NCBI GenBank assembly: GCA_023953905.1
Contig: JAMLJA010000001.1
Coordinates: forward strand, 434,001-498,000
Direction of reading: 5' to 3'
Source of the DNA: Rhizobiaceae bacterium
Lineage (GTDB): Bacteria; Pseudomonadota; Alphaproteobacteria; Rhizobiales; Rhizobiaceae
DNA length: 64,000 nt
Shown here: in pieces, positions 18,152 to 26,978 of the stretch
Layout of the letters: each line of letters opens with the position of its first letter
Position numbering within the stretch: position 1 is the stretch's first letter
The notes under the pieces: generated by a model
Seen by the model: the letters and a program-made list of their open reading frames with translations, nothing else
What the model was told of the DNA's origin: nothing
Database searches by the model: none
Position numbers and translations under genes: made by a program

Positions 18152-19267
18152 ATGACATTCGATCTCGCCGTTGTCGGAGCCGGCATCACTGGTCTGGCTC
18201 ACGCACTTGCCGCGGCGAGACGCGGACTTCGCGTCGTTGTGATCGAGCGCGATGCGCGGGCCAACGGCGCATCGATCCGCAATTTCGGACTGGTGGTTGT
18301 CACCGGTCAGGAGCCCGGGATTTCTCTGCAGCGAGCCGAACGCACCCGCGAAATCTGGCTTGAACTTGCCGATCAGGCTGGCGTTGAAATCCTGCATCGC
18401 GGCAAGCTTGTCGCCGCTCAAAGGCCGGAGGCGATGGCGCTGCTTGAGGCGTTCAAGTCAGGACAGCACGGACAGCACTGCCGGCTGCTGACAGCCGATG
18501 AAGCAGTGGCGCATCAACCCGGCCTCGATCGTTCGAGCATCGTCGGCGCTCTCCACAGCCCCTTCGAATTGCGCGTCGAATCAAGGGACGTCCTGCCAAG
18601 TCTGAGCCGTTACCTTTCAGAACGCTATGGCGTCGAATTTCGCACCAATGTCGCGGTCTCGTCCATCGAGCCACCCGTTGTCCAGACGAGCAGCGGGTCC
18701 GTGCAGGCGCACAAGGTCGTTGTGTGTCCGGGAGATGATCTCGCGACATTGTACCCCGAACGTATCGCCCAATATGGCGTGCGGCGTTGCAAGCTCCAGA
18801 TGCTGCGGCTCGCTGACCCCGGCATGCGCCTCAACTCCGCGATTGTCTCCGATCTCAGCCTGCTGCGCTATGAGGGATATGCCAACCTCGAAGAGGCAGG
18901 TGCTTTGAAGGCGCGGCTGCTTCACGAGCGGCCCCAGGCACTCGACAATGGAGTGCATCTGATCGTCGTGCAGAGCGCCGATGGCTCGCTTGTTGTTGGC
19001 GACTCCCACCACTACGACCAGACGCCCGATCCGTTCGCGTCTGATCAGGTCGACGATCTTATTCTGGCTGAATACGAAACGCTGTTCGGCGCGCGTCCCA
19101 AGGTCATTGCCCGTTGGACGGGAACCTATTCTTCTGCAACGGGTCAAGCGAGTTTCGCCGACTCGCCCCATGAGGATGTGCGCATCGCAATGGTTACCAG
19201 CGGGACCGGCGCAAGCACTGGTTTTGCTATCGGAGAAGAAACTGTTTCCGATCTCTTCGGCTCTTGA
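18152..19267 (+). CDS. FAD-dependent oxidoreductase, phosphonate-associated (DAO family)
   Basis: D-amino-acid-oxidase-like flavoprotein of 371 residues. The FAD dinucleotide fold is at the N-terminus (LAVVGAGITGLAHALAAARRG, then ERD), followed by ASIRNFGLVVVTGQEPG and a C-terminal TSGTGASTGFAIGEE that closes the FAD site. This subfamily recurs in phosphonate clusters; members are reported to oxidise AEP or N-alkylated AEP to phosphonoacetaldehyde. Here it would let N-substituted AEP, which PhnW cannot transaminate, enter the PhnY/PhnA route. It follows phnY after 10 bases. Confidence 0.88.
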   Translation: MTFDLAVVGAGITGLAHALAAARRGLRVVVIERDARANGASIRNFGLVVVTGQEPGISLQRAERTREIWLELADQAGVEILHRGKLVAAQRPEAMALLEAFKSGQHGQHCRLLTADEAVAHQPGLDRSSIVGALHSPFELRVESRDVLPSLSRYLSERYGVEFRTNVAVSSIEPPVVQTSSGSVQAHKVVVCPGDDLATLYPERIAQYGVRRCKLQMLRLADPGMRLNSAIVSDLSLLRYEGYANLEEAGALKARLLHERPQALDNGVHLIVVQSADGSLVVGDSHHYDQTPDPFASDQVDDLILAEYETLFGARPKVIARWTGTYSSATGQASFADSPHEDVRIAMVTSGTGASTGFAIGEETVSDLFGS

Positions 19268-19279
19268 TGTCGGGCTAAA

Positions 19280-20116
19280 TTGTCAACGACCGCCCTCTCA
19301 ATCGTCCTGTTCTGCGCACTCCTTCACGCGAGTTGGAACGCGCTTGTAAAAGCCGCCAAGGATCGGGCGCTGTCATTGGCGGCACTGTCCGCCACACACG
19401 CCGTGGTCGGCATTGGGCTGATCGCGATCTCGGATCCTCCGGCGATGGCCAGTTGGCCGTCGATCGTGGCATCTACTGTTATCCACTACGCCTATTATGG
19501 CCTGCTGTTCAGCGCTTACCGGCTCGGTGATCTGAGCCAGGTCTACCCGATCTCCCGCGGCATGGCTCCGGCGCTGGTTGCGCTGGGTACTTTTCTTATC
19601 ATCGGCGAATCCCTGAGCATGGAAGGCTGGATCGGCCTTGGGCTGGTCTGCATCGGCATTGGCACCCTAGCCTTTCAACGCGGCGCCGTGCACGCGGATC
19701 GCAAGGCCATTGGCGTCGCGGCGTTGCTCGGACTGAGCATCGCAGGCTATTCGATCGCGGACGGCGTGGGCGTGCGCTTTTCCGAAAGCCCGACGGGATA
19801 CATTGGTTGGCTGTTCCTTCTGGAAGCGCCTGTTCCATTGGCAGTGGTTTGGTACCGACGCTCTCTCCGAGGGCCCATAGACTGGCACGTTGTCTCGATG
19901 GGCATTGTCGGCGGTCTGTTCTCCGTCGTTGCCTATGGGCTCGTCCTCTATGCGAAAACGATCGCGCCGATCGCCGCGGTTTCGGCGGTGCGCGAATCCA
20001 GTGTCATCATCGCGTCACTCATTGGCATTCTATTGTTCAAGGAGAGGCCTTGGCAGGGGCGTGTCATTGCATCGATCGTCGTCGCCACGGGCGTTATCGT
20101 CCTTGCTGCCGGCTAG
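19280..20116 (+). CDS. EamA/DMT-family transporter
   Basis: Ten-helix drug/metabolite transporter of about 278 residues made of two EamA repeats. Typical sequences are LLHASWNALVKAAKDRA at the start and PLSRGMAP-like YPISRGMAPALVALGTF at the end of the first repeat. It apparently starts at TTG (12 bases after the FAD oxidase stop) with a weak ribosome site. Location between the FAD oxidase and the AEP importer suggests transport of a phosphonate, amine or product; the direction is unknown. Confidence 0.85.
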   Translation: MSTTALSIVLFCALLHASWNALVKAAKDRALSLAALSATHAVVGIGLIAISDPPAMASWPSIVASTVIHYAYYGLLFSAYRLGDLSQVYPISRGMAPALVALGTFLIIGESLSMEGWIGLGLVCIGIGTLAFQRGAVHADRKAIGVAALLGLSIAGYSIADGVGVRFSESPTGYIGWLFLLEAPVPLAVVWYRRSLRGPIDWHVVSMGIVGGLFSVVAYGLVLYAKTIAPIAAVSAVRESSVIIASLIGILLFKERPWQGRVIASIVVATGVIVLAAG

Positions 20117-20297
20117 TCCGATCGCGACATATCGTTCCTAGTGATAGCGTCATAGGATAAATAGATTTTACTTATCGCAATCACCATACGACCATTCGTA
20201 GACAGACGATATTGACCGGAAAAATGTCCGGCGCGCGGGCCAAAGAGCACAATCGTTTCGATGCATCGCAGATTGTATCAATAAGGGGAACCAGATC

Positions 20298-21320
20298 ATG
20301 AAGTCATCCACCTCACTCATCGTCGCTGCGTTCGCGGCGACACTTACGGCATCAGCCGCCTTCGCCGAGACGACCTTGACGGTCTACACCTCAGTCGAGG
20401 CCGTCGATCTCGACCGTTACAAACAGACCTTCGAAGCCGCCAATCCCGACATCAAGATCAACTGGGTGCGCGACTCCACTGGCGTCATGACCGCCAAGCT
20501 GCTCGCCGAGAAGAACAATCCTCAAGCAGACGTAGTCTGGGGAGTAGCCGCCACCTCGCTGCTCCTGCTCAAGGGTGAGGACATGCTCGAGCCCTACGCT
20601 CCGGCTGGCGTCGAAAAGCTCGATCCGAAATTCGTCGATTCCGCCACGCCGCCAAGCTGGGTCGGCATGGACGCGTATGTTGCCGCGCTTTGCTACAACA
20701 CCGTCGAAGCCGAAAAGCTCGGCCTGACGCCTCCGACCAGTTGGGCTGATCTCACAAAACCCGAATACAAGGGCCATGTGGTCATGCCGAACCCGAATTC
20801 GTCGGGCACAGGGTTTCTGAACGTCTCGGCCTGGATCCAGATGATGGGCGAGGACGCGGCGTGGAAATATATGGACGGCCTGCACGAGAACATCGCCGCC
20901 TACACGCATTCCGGCTCCAAGCCGTGCAAGATGGCGGCGGCCGGAGAGACAGTCATCGGCGTCTCGTTCGAATTCCCCGGAGCGAAGGCAAAGACGAGCG
21001 GCGCCCCGATCGACATCATCTTCCCCTCGGAAGGTTCCGGCTGGGAAGCTGAGGCTACCGCAATCATCGCTGGCACCCCCAATCTCGAAGCGGCTCAAAA
21101 GCTGGTCGACTGGTCGATCACCAAGGAAGCCAACGAGATGTACAATGTCGGCTATGCCGTCGTTGCTTACCCCGGCATCGCAAAGCCGGTGGAGAACCTG
21201 CCGGACGACGTCGCGTCCAAGATGATCAAGAACGACTTCGAATGGGCTGCTAACCATCGTGTCGAGATTCTTGCCGAATGGGCTAAGCGTTACGACGGCA
21301 AGTCGGAGCCCAAGAACTGA
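20298..21320 (+). CDS. 2-aminoethylphosphonate ABC transporter substrate-binding protein
   Basis: Periplasmic binding protein of 340 residues, Fe3+/AEP-type fold. Signal peptide residues 1-23 end in SAAFAET. It then reads LTVYTSVEAVDLDRYKQTFE and PQADVVWGVAATSLLLLKGEDML, typical of the phosphonate-cluster family called PhnS2. A ribosome site AAGGGG lies about 11 bases before the ATG. The 180-base upstream gap after the DMT gene is AT-rich around 20160-20175 and probably holds a promoter. Followed by a palindrome and then ATPase and permease genes. It forms a second AEP uptake system, separate from phnCDE. Confidence 0.92.
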   Translation: MKSSTSLIVAAFAATLTASAAFAETTLTVYTSVEAVDLDRYKQTFEAANPDIKINWVRDSTGVMTAKLLAEKNNPQADVVWGVAATSLLLLKGEDMLEPYAPAGVEKLDPKFVDSATPPSWVGMDAYVAALCYNTVEAEKLGLTPPTSWADLTKPEYKGHVVMPNPNSSGTGFLNVSAWIQMMGEDAAWKYMDGLHENIAAYTHSGSKPCKMAAAGETVIGVSFEFPGAKAKTSGAPIDIIFPSEGSGWEAEATAIIAGTPNLEAAQKLVDWSITKEANEMYNVGYAVVAYPGIAKPVENLPDDVASKMIKNDFEWAANHRVEILAEWAKRYDGKSEPKN

Positions 21321-21339
21321 TATAGCCTTGAGCGTCAGC

Positions 21340-21363
21340 GGGTGCCGTTTGCAAACGGCACCC
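21340..21363 (+). promoter_or_regulatory. 24-base perfect palindrome after the binding-protein gene
   Basis: The arms (GGGTGCCGTTTG and its exact complement) meet without spacer, 20 bases after the stop codon. No T-run follows. It would form a strong RNA hairpin between the binding-protein gene and the ATPase gene, as is also the case between phnD and phnC. An mRNA-stabilising or partial-termination role is inferred. Confidence 0.65.
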
Positions 21364-21466
21364 AGATGGAAATTCGGTGGGTCGCAACTCGCCGGATCCG
21401 AACGGATATGTCATGAAACACGAGAGCATTTCCCGACGCGCGGCCATTCCGCTCGGAGCAAATGGT

Positions 21467-22576
21467 ATGGATGAAACTGCTGCCGACCCGGCCTATCTGC
21501 AGATCGAGAATCTGTGGAAATCATTCGGCGACTTCATCGCCCTGCGCGATATCTCGCTGTCGATCAACGAGGGAGAGTTCGTCTGCTTCCTTGGACCGTC
21601 CGGCTGTGGCAAGACCACTCTGCTGCGTGCCATCGCAGGTCTCGATCTTCAATCGCGCGGAACAATCAGGCAGGCTGACCAGGACATATCGACCTTGCCG
21701 CCGTCGCGCCGCGACTACGGGATCGTCTTCCAGTCTTACGCCCTGTTTCCCAACCTGACGATCGAGAAGAACATCGCGTTCGGTCTCGAGAACACCAAGC
21801 GTCCCCGCGCCGAAATCAAGGAGCGCGTCAACGAACTGCTCGCGCTGGTGGGACTATCCGAGCAGGCAAAGAAATATCCCGCGCAGCTTTCGGGCGGTCA
21901 GCAACAACGCATTGCGCTAGCCCGCGCAATGGCAATTTCTCCGGGCCTGCTCCTGCTTGATGAACCCCTGTCGGCGCTCGACGCGAAAGTCCGAGTGCAT
22001 CTTCGCCACGAGATCAAGGAGCTGCAGCGCAAGCTCGGCGTGACGACGATCATGGTTACCCATGACCAGGAAGAAGCGCTTTCCATGGCCGATCGCATCG
22101 TCGTGATGAATCACGGCGTGATCGAACAGATCGGAACACCGACCGAGGTTTACAGTCATCCCAGAACGCTGTTCGTCGCTGATTTTATTGGGGAGACCAA
22201 CCAGCTTCCCGCGAAGATCGCCAGCGCGTCGAGCATCACGTTCGAGGGGACCGACCTCCCCTGCGCGGAGCACGACATCGCAGTCGGAACCGAAGTGGTC
22301 GCCGTCATCCGCCCGGTCGACATTATCCCACACGGGCCGGGCGCAGAGGCTGCGAATGCCGCTACCCCCGCAAATCTGATCGATGCCGACATCAAGGAAA
22401 TGGAATTTCTTGGCTCGTTCTGGCGCACGCACCTTGCCTCGCCCCGTTTCGGCGCACGCTCGCTCGTGGCCGATTTTTCCATTAATGCCGTGAGGCGCCT
22501 CGAAATCCGCGTTGGCGGCGCAATGAGGGTCGAACTGCCCCAGAACCGGCTGCTCGTTTTTCCCAAGGCCAAGTGA
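21467..22576 (+). CDS. 2-aminoethylphosphonate ABC transporter ATP-binding protein
   Basis: ABC ATPase of about 369 residues with a C-terminal TOBE-like regulatory domain. Walker A GPSGCGKTT (near 45), signature LSGGQQQRIALARAMA (near 140), Walker B LLLLDEPLSALDAK, switch His in MVTHDQEEAL. The frame opens at 21377, but the ATG at 21467 (MDETAADP) has CGGAGC 9 bases upstream; ATG 21413 is an alternative. It overlaps nothing and is 1 base from the permease gene, so they are one transcription unit with the binding protein. Confidence 0.92.
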   Translation: MDETAADPAYLQIENLWKSFGDFIALRDISLSINEGEFVCFLGPSGCGKTTLLRAIAGLDLQSRGTIRQADQDISTLPPSRRDYGIVFQSYALFPNLTIEKNIAFGLENTKRPRAEIKERVNELLALVGLSEQAKKYPAQLSGGQQQRIALARAMAISPGLLLLDEPLSALDAKVRVHLRHEIKELQRKLGVTTIMVTHDQEEALSMADRIVVMNHGVIEQIGTPTEVYSHPRTLFVADFIGETNQLPAKIASASSITFEGTDLPCAEHDIAVGTEVVAVIRPVDIIPHGPGAEAANAATPANLIDADIKEMEFLGSFWRTHLASPRFGARSLVADFSINAVRRLEIRVGGAMRVELPQNRLLVFPKAK

Positions 22577-22577
22577 G

Positions 22578-24590
22578 ATGACCGCCACCGCGCTTTCCCT
22601 GCCCGCGGGGTCGACGCCGCGTCAATCGATCTCGCGCGACGACCTCGTCAAACGCGGCTTGATGGTCGCGATCTCGCTCTATCTGATCTTGTCGCTGGCA
22701 GCACCTCTCTATGTGATGCTGTCGAAGTCCGTCTCGACCTATCGGTTCGACCTGTCGCAATACGAATTCCAGGTCAGCGACGAGACCGCCACGACGTGGA
22801 GCGAACCGAAAACGGCAGCAATGCTGAACGAGGAAAACGCGTCCCTCACCCCCCAGGATCTCCATGCCGGATCCGACAGTCGGTTGGCGGCAACCAGCTT
22901 TTTTCCAGATTTCTCATTCCGCAGCCCGGTAAAATACCGGATGCGGGGCACAGTCGATGAAGTGCGATGGCTGGTTGGATCAAATCCCGGCGGCGGTACT
23001 GAGTGGCAGGAATTCGATTCCAATACCTTCCGCCGGATTGTGCTTCGCCCTACCCAATCCTATGGGCTGGACAACTTCGTCACCTATTTCTCGACACCGT
23101 CGCTCTCGATCGCAATCAAAAACTCGACGCTGATGGCGACGATCAGCACAGTGATCACCATCGCTGTGGCATTCGCGCTCGCTTACGCGCTGAACCGGAG
23201 CAACATGCCGTTCAAAGGTCTGTTCCGGCTCCTGACGACGATTCCGATTCTCGTGCCATCGCTACTTCCCGGCATCGCGCTCGTCTATCTGTTCGGAAAT
23301 CAGGGCCTGCTGAAGCCGCTGATGATGGGCTATTCGATCTATGGACCAATCGGCATCGTCATCGGCTCGGTGTTCTTCACCTTACCCCACGCGTTCCTGA
23401 TTATTTCGACTGCCCTCGCCGTCGCTGACGGGCGACACTATGAAGCTGCCGCCTCACTTCGCGCCTCCAAATGGCGAACATTCTGGGTTGTCACTGTACC
23501 TGGCGCCCGTTTCGGCGTCATCTCGGCGATGTTCGTGGTGTTCACACTGGTGATCACCGATTTCGGCCTGCCGAAGGTTATTGGCGGGCAGTACAACATG
23601 CTCGCCGTCGACATCTACAAGCAGGTCATCGGCCAGCAGAATTTCGAGATGGGCGCGGTGGTCTCGGTCATCCTGCTGCTGCCGGCCATTATCGCTTTCA
23701 CTGTCGACCGGATCATCCAGCGCAAGCAGGTAGCGCTGTTGTCGGCACGCTCGGTTCCCTATGCTCCCCCACCGAACCGGCGTTTCGACATGATCTGCCT
23801 CGCGTGGTGCAGCGTGGTGGCGATATTCCTGGTCGGCATTATCGGCATTTGCCAGTTCGCGGCCCTGGTGAAGCTCTGGCCCTACGACATGAGCCTCAGC
23901 CTCAAGAACTATGCCTTCGACCTGATGGATGGAGGCGGCTGGGCGTCATATGGCAATTCGATCAAGCTTGGCCTTCTGACTGCCTTTTTCGGCACGGCCG
24001 TCGTCTTCGCCGGTGCCTATATGGTGGAGAAGACAGAAGGATTTTCAGCCGGTCGCGCGACCTTCCATTTCCTCGCCATGCTGCCCATGGCAGTGCCCGG
24101 AATGGTGCTGGGACTGGCCTATATCTTCTTCTTCAACAACCCGGCAAATCCACTCAACTCGATCTACGGCACGATGGCGATACTCGTCGTCTGCACCGTG
24201 ACGCACTTCTATACGGTGTCGCATCTCACTGCGCTGACGGCGCTAAAACAGATGGACGCGGAGTTCGAACCTGTTGCGGCTTCGCTGAAGCAGCCATTCC
24301 ACAAGCTGTTCTTTCGCGTCACGGTCCCGGTGTGCCTGCCTGCAATTCTCGACATTTCGATCTACCTGTTCGTCAACGCCATGACGACGGTATCCGCTGT
24401 CGTGTTTCTCTATTCGACACACACGCAGCTTGCCTCAGTGGCCGTCCTCAACATGGATGATGCAGGCGACATCGCGCCAGCCGCGGCCATGGGCATGATG
24501 ATATTCTATACGAATGTGGCTGCCCGCCTCGTCCATGCGGGCGTGTCCCGAGGGCTGCTTGCGCGAACCCAGGCATGGCGCGGCAGATAG
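22578..24590 (+). CDS. 2-aminoethylphosphonate ABC transporter permease, fused two-domain type
   Basis: Permease of 670 residues containing two BPD_transp_1 modules in one chain, as in iron/AEP transporters of the FbpB type, so it needs no second permease gene. The first module has EAA-loop HYEAAASLRASKWRTFWVVTVP near residue 290; the second has EPVAASLKQPFHKLFFRVTVP near 575. Between the first hydrophobic helix and the rest (about residues 55-165) there is a soluble periplasmic insertion of about 110 residues rich in charged and aromatic positions. Convergent with the cyclase gene. Confidence 0.92.
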   Translation: MTATALSLPAGSTPRQSISRDDLVKRGLMVAISLYLILSLAAPLYVMLSKSVSTYRFDLSQYEFQVSDETATTWSEPKTAAMLNEENASLTPQDLHAGSDSRLAATSFFPDFSFRSPVKYRMRGTVDEVRWLVGSNPGGGTEWQEFDSNTFRRIVLRPTQSYGLDNFVTYFSTPSLSIAIKNSTLMATISTVITIAVAFALAYALNRSNMPFKGLFRLLTTIPILVPSLLPGIALVYLFGNQGLLKPLMMGYSIYGPIGIVIGSVFFTLPHAFLIISTALAVADGRHYEAAASLRASKWRTFWVVTVPGARFGVISAMFVVFTLVITDFGLPKVIGGQYNMLAVDIYKQVIGQQNFEMGAVVSVILLLPAIIAFTVDRIIQRKQVALLSARSVPYAPPPNRRFDMICLAWCSVVAIFLVGIIGICQFAALVKLWPYDMSLSLKNYAFDLMDGGGWASYGNSIKLGLLTAFFGTAVVFAGAYMVEKTEGFSAGRATFHFLAMLPMAVPGMVLGLAYIFFFNNPANPLNSIYGTMAILVVCTVTHFYTVSHLTALTALKQMDAEFEPVAASLKQPFHKLFFRVTVPVCLPAILDISIYLFVNAMTTVSAVVFLYSTHTQLASVAVLNMDDAGDIAPAAAMGMMIFYTNVAARLVHAGVSRGLLARTQAWRGR

Positions 24591-24612
24591 ACAGGCTCGA
24601 TATCTCCACTCG

Positions 24613-26859
24613 TTAACTTACGAAACCGTCGACCTTGTTTGCTTGCCAGATGCCGTCCCAGTCGCCTTCGGGAGGCGTTTGCATGAACTGCGCACAACGG
24701 TTCACAAAGAGTGCCGTCAGTTTGGAGAGCCCCATCGTCGACGCGGCAGCAGCCAGTGCACTGAACTCGTCTTTTGCGCGCGGCCATTCCTGATGCCGGT
24801 AGCTTTCCAGCGCCTCTGCGAAAGCGTCTATAAAGGACTTCGTCGCCGGATCGTGCTTTAGCTCTTCTCCACCCAGTATCGTCCATATGCGCTCGGGATG
24901 GCGACGGCCCTTCACCCGCACAGAATCCACCTCCATCACGGTCAGATGCTGCGCCCCATGTCTGAAGGTCGCCTCGGAAATCAGCGACGTGACGCCGTAG
25001 TGCACAGTCAGGCTCTCAAGGCGCGATGCCAGATTGACCGCGTCGCCCAGCGCTGAGTAGTCAAAACGCATCCGCGAACCCATATTGCCGATGATGGCGG
25101 TACCCGTCGCGATGCCGATGCCTAACCTGAGCAACTCGGGCGCCTCGGTGGCGCCGCGGGCGACAGCCTCGGCTGCGCGCGTGTCGTTTAGATTTGCCAA
25201 TCGCGCAACCATCTGGAGCGATGCCTCACAGGCGTGGCGACTGTGATCGGGGTTGTCGAGCGGTGCGTTCCAGAATGCCATGATGGCATCGCCCATATAC
25301 TTGTCGATCGTGCCCGACCGCTCCGTGATGGCGTCAGAGAGCGGCGTCAGAAGACGGTTCATGAGTTCGATGAGTTCGGCTGGATTGTCGCGATACCCTT
25401 CCGCGATTCCGGTGAATCCGCGAACGTCGCTGAACAGAACCGTGAGTTCGCGGGTTTCCCCGCCCAGCTTGAGCTGTTCCGGCTCGCGCGCCAGCCTTTC
25501 GACAAGACTTGGCGAGAGATAGTGGCTGAAGGCCTGTCGCACGCGATTGCGCTCGCGCTCGGTGTGAAAATACAGAAAACCGGACCCGAAGATGTAGACC
25601 GCAGTCAGTCCGATCACCGGAAAAGTGGGGTCGAGCAGCACGCCAAACCGCAGGTAGCCAAGCCATGCCACGCCCAGCACGATGGCAACGGCCAGACCCC
25701 CTGCCAGGGCGGCGGTGAATGCGCCCGCATAGTAGATGAGAGCTGCGAGGGCGACGCTGCCCGTGACCGTCGCCACAATTTCCAGTCCCGTCGAATAGTC
25801 CGGGCGGCGCAGATAGTTCTCCTGCATCAACTGTTCGATCGCCTGCGCATGAACCTCGACGCCGGGCATGATGGCTTCCAGCGGCGTCGCCCTCAGATCG
25901 AAAAGGCCAGCGACGCTTGTGCCCACGAGCGCAATGCGTCCCGCAAGCTCCTCCGGCTTGGCGGTTCCATCGAGTATCGAAGCCGCCGAAATGTAGCGGT
26001 CCGGGCGATGATGTGTGAACGCGACCCAGACCTGTCCGTTTCGATCCGTCGGAATTCGATGCCGGCCGATGCGCACGGAGGTGATGCCACTTTCGACCCC
26101 GCTTCCCTCCGCACTGGCAGTCGAGGACCGCACCAGAATTGTCTTTGTGTTTTCGGCGAGGCGCAGCGTCTCGGCAACGAGCGAAGGGTAAAACTCGGTG
26201 CCGAACCGCGTGATCATCGGCACCTTGCGCACGATCTGATCCGACTCCGGAAACCAGTTGAGTGCGCCGATGCCATGAGCAGCTTCGTTGAGCATTGGCA
26301 GATTGAGCGTTGCCGTCGGAAAGGTTGGAACATGTCGCGACGGGTCCGTGCCCAGCAGGGCGAAAGCAGCCGGAGATCCCGGAATGACCGCTCCCGATCC
26401 GCCTCGGCCTATCGCGCCAAGGATAACGTCATGGGCGCGTAAGGCATTGGCAAACTTTTCGTCGCCGGACTGCTGCTTCGGCAATTGGTCAAGGACAGCC
26501 CGCGCGTCAGGCTGGTCATCGAATTCCTTGTAGAGCGCGGACAGCGGATCGGGTTCAGGATCGGGAAACACAAAGTCGAAGGCGACGACCGAAACGCCCA
26601 GAGCTCCGAGCCTGTCGACAAGCGTTCCAAGCAGTTCCCGCGGCCACGGCCAACGTCCATAGGTTGCCAGCGACCGCTGATCGATATCGACGATACGTAC
26701 CGGATAGGAAGGATCGATTTCGCGCGAAGACAACCGCTGGAACATGTCGAATGCCAGAAAGCGCAGCCTTATCAATGGGTCCGGATCGGCAAAGCGCACG
26801 CCGGCGACAACCAGAAGTATTGTCGCGATCGCGATCAAATATGTGAGGCGCGCGTTCAA
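24613..26859 (-). CDS. CHASE2-domain class III adenylate/guanylate cyclase
   Basis: Membrane receptor cyclase of 748 residues. An N-terminal helix (about 5-25) is followed by the extracytoplasmic CHASE2 sensor (about 35-345, including RIVDIDQRSLATYGRWPW and a conserved GRIALVGTSVAGLFDLRATP). Three to four transmembrane helices lie at about 355-430. The catalytic domain (about 470-650) has the metal-binding Asp in VLFSDVRGFT and the second in KYMGDAIMAFWNAPL. A short helical tail follows. cAMP is the likelier product but the specificity is not proven. Divergent from the FecR-domain gene (119 bases), a pairing that suggests shared envelope sensing. Confidence 0.92.
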   Translation of the reverse strand: MNARLTYLIAIATILLVVAGVRFADPDPLIRLRFLAFDMFQRLSSREIDPSYPVRIVDIDQRSLATYGRWPWPRELLGTLVDRLGALGVSVVAFDFVFPDPEPDPLSALYKEFDDQPDARAVLDQLPKQQSGDEKFANALRAHDVILGAIGRGGSGAVIPGSPAAFALLGTDPSRHVPTFPTATLNLPMLNEAAHGIGALNWFPESDQIVRKVPMITRFGTEFYPSLVAETLRLAENTKTILVRSSTASAEGSGVESGITSVRIGRHRIPTDRNGQVWVAFTHHRPDRYISAASILDGTAKPEELAGRIALVGTSVAGLFDLRATPLEAIMPGVEVHAQAIEQLMQENYLRRPDYSTGLEIVATVTGSVALAALIYYAGAFTAALAGGLAVAIVLGVAWLGYLRFGVLLDPTFPVIGLTAVYIFGSGFLYFHTERERNRVRQAFSHYLSPSLVERLAREPEQLKLGGETRELTVLFSDVRGFTGIAEGYRDNPAELIELMNRLLTPLSDAITERSGTIDKYMGDAIMAFWNAPLDNPDHSRHACEASLQMVARLANLNDTRAAEAVARGATEAPELLRLGIGIATGTAIIGNMGSRMRFDYSALGDAVNLASRLESLTVHYGVTSLISEATFRHGAQHLTVMEVDSVRVKGRRHPERIWTILGGEELKHDPATKSFIDAFAEALESYRHQEWPRAKDEFSALAAAASTMGLSKLTALFVNRCAQFMQTPPEGDWDGIWQANKVDGFVS

Positions 26860-26978
26860 ATTGAGAACCCATTCGCTATTGCGCCGACTTCGACGACTTT
26901 AAAATGTGTCTAAAAGCCTACTCTATCTCGACTGCCTCGTTCGTGCTATAAGGAAGAATCCAACTGGGGTGGTAGGCT

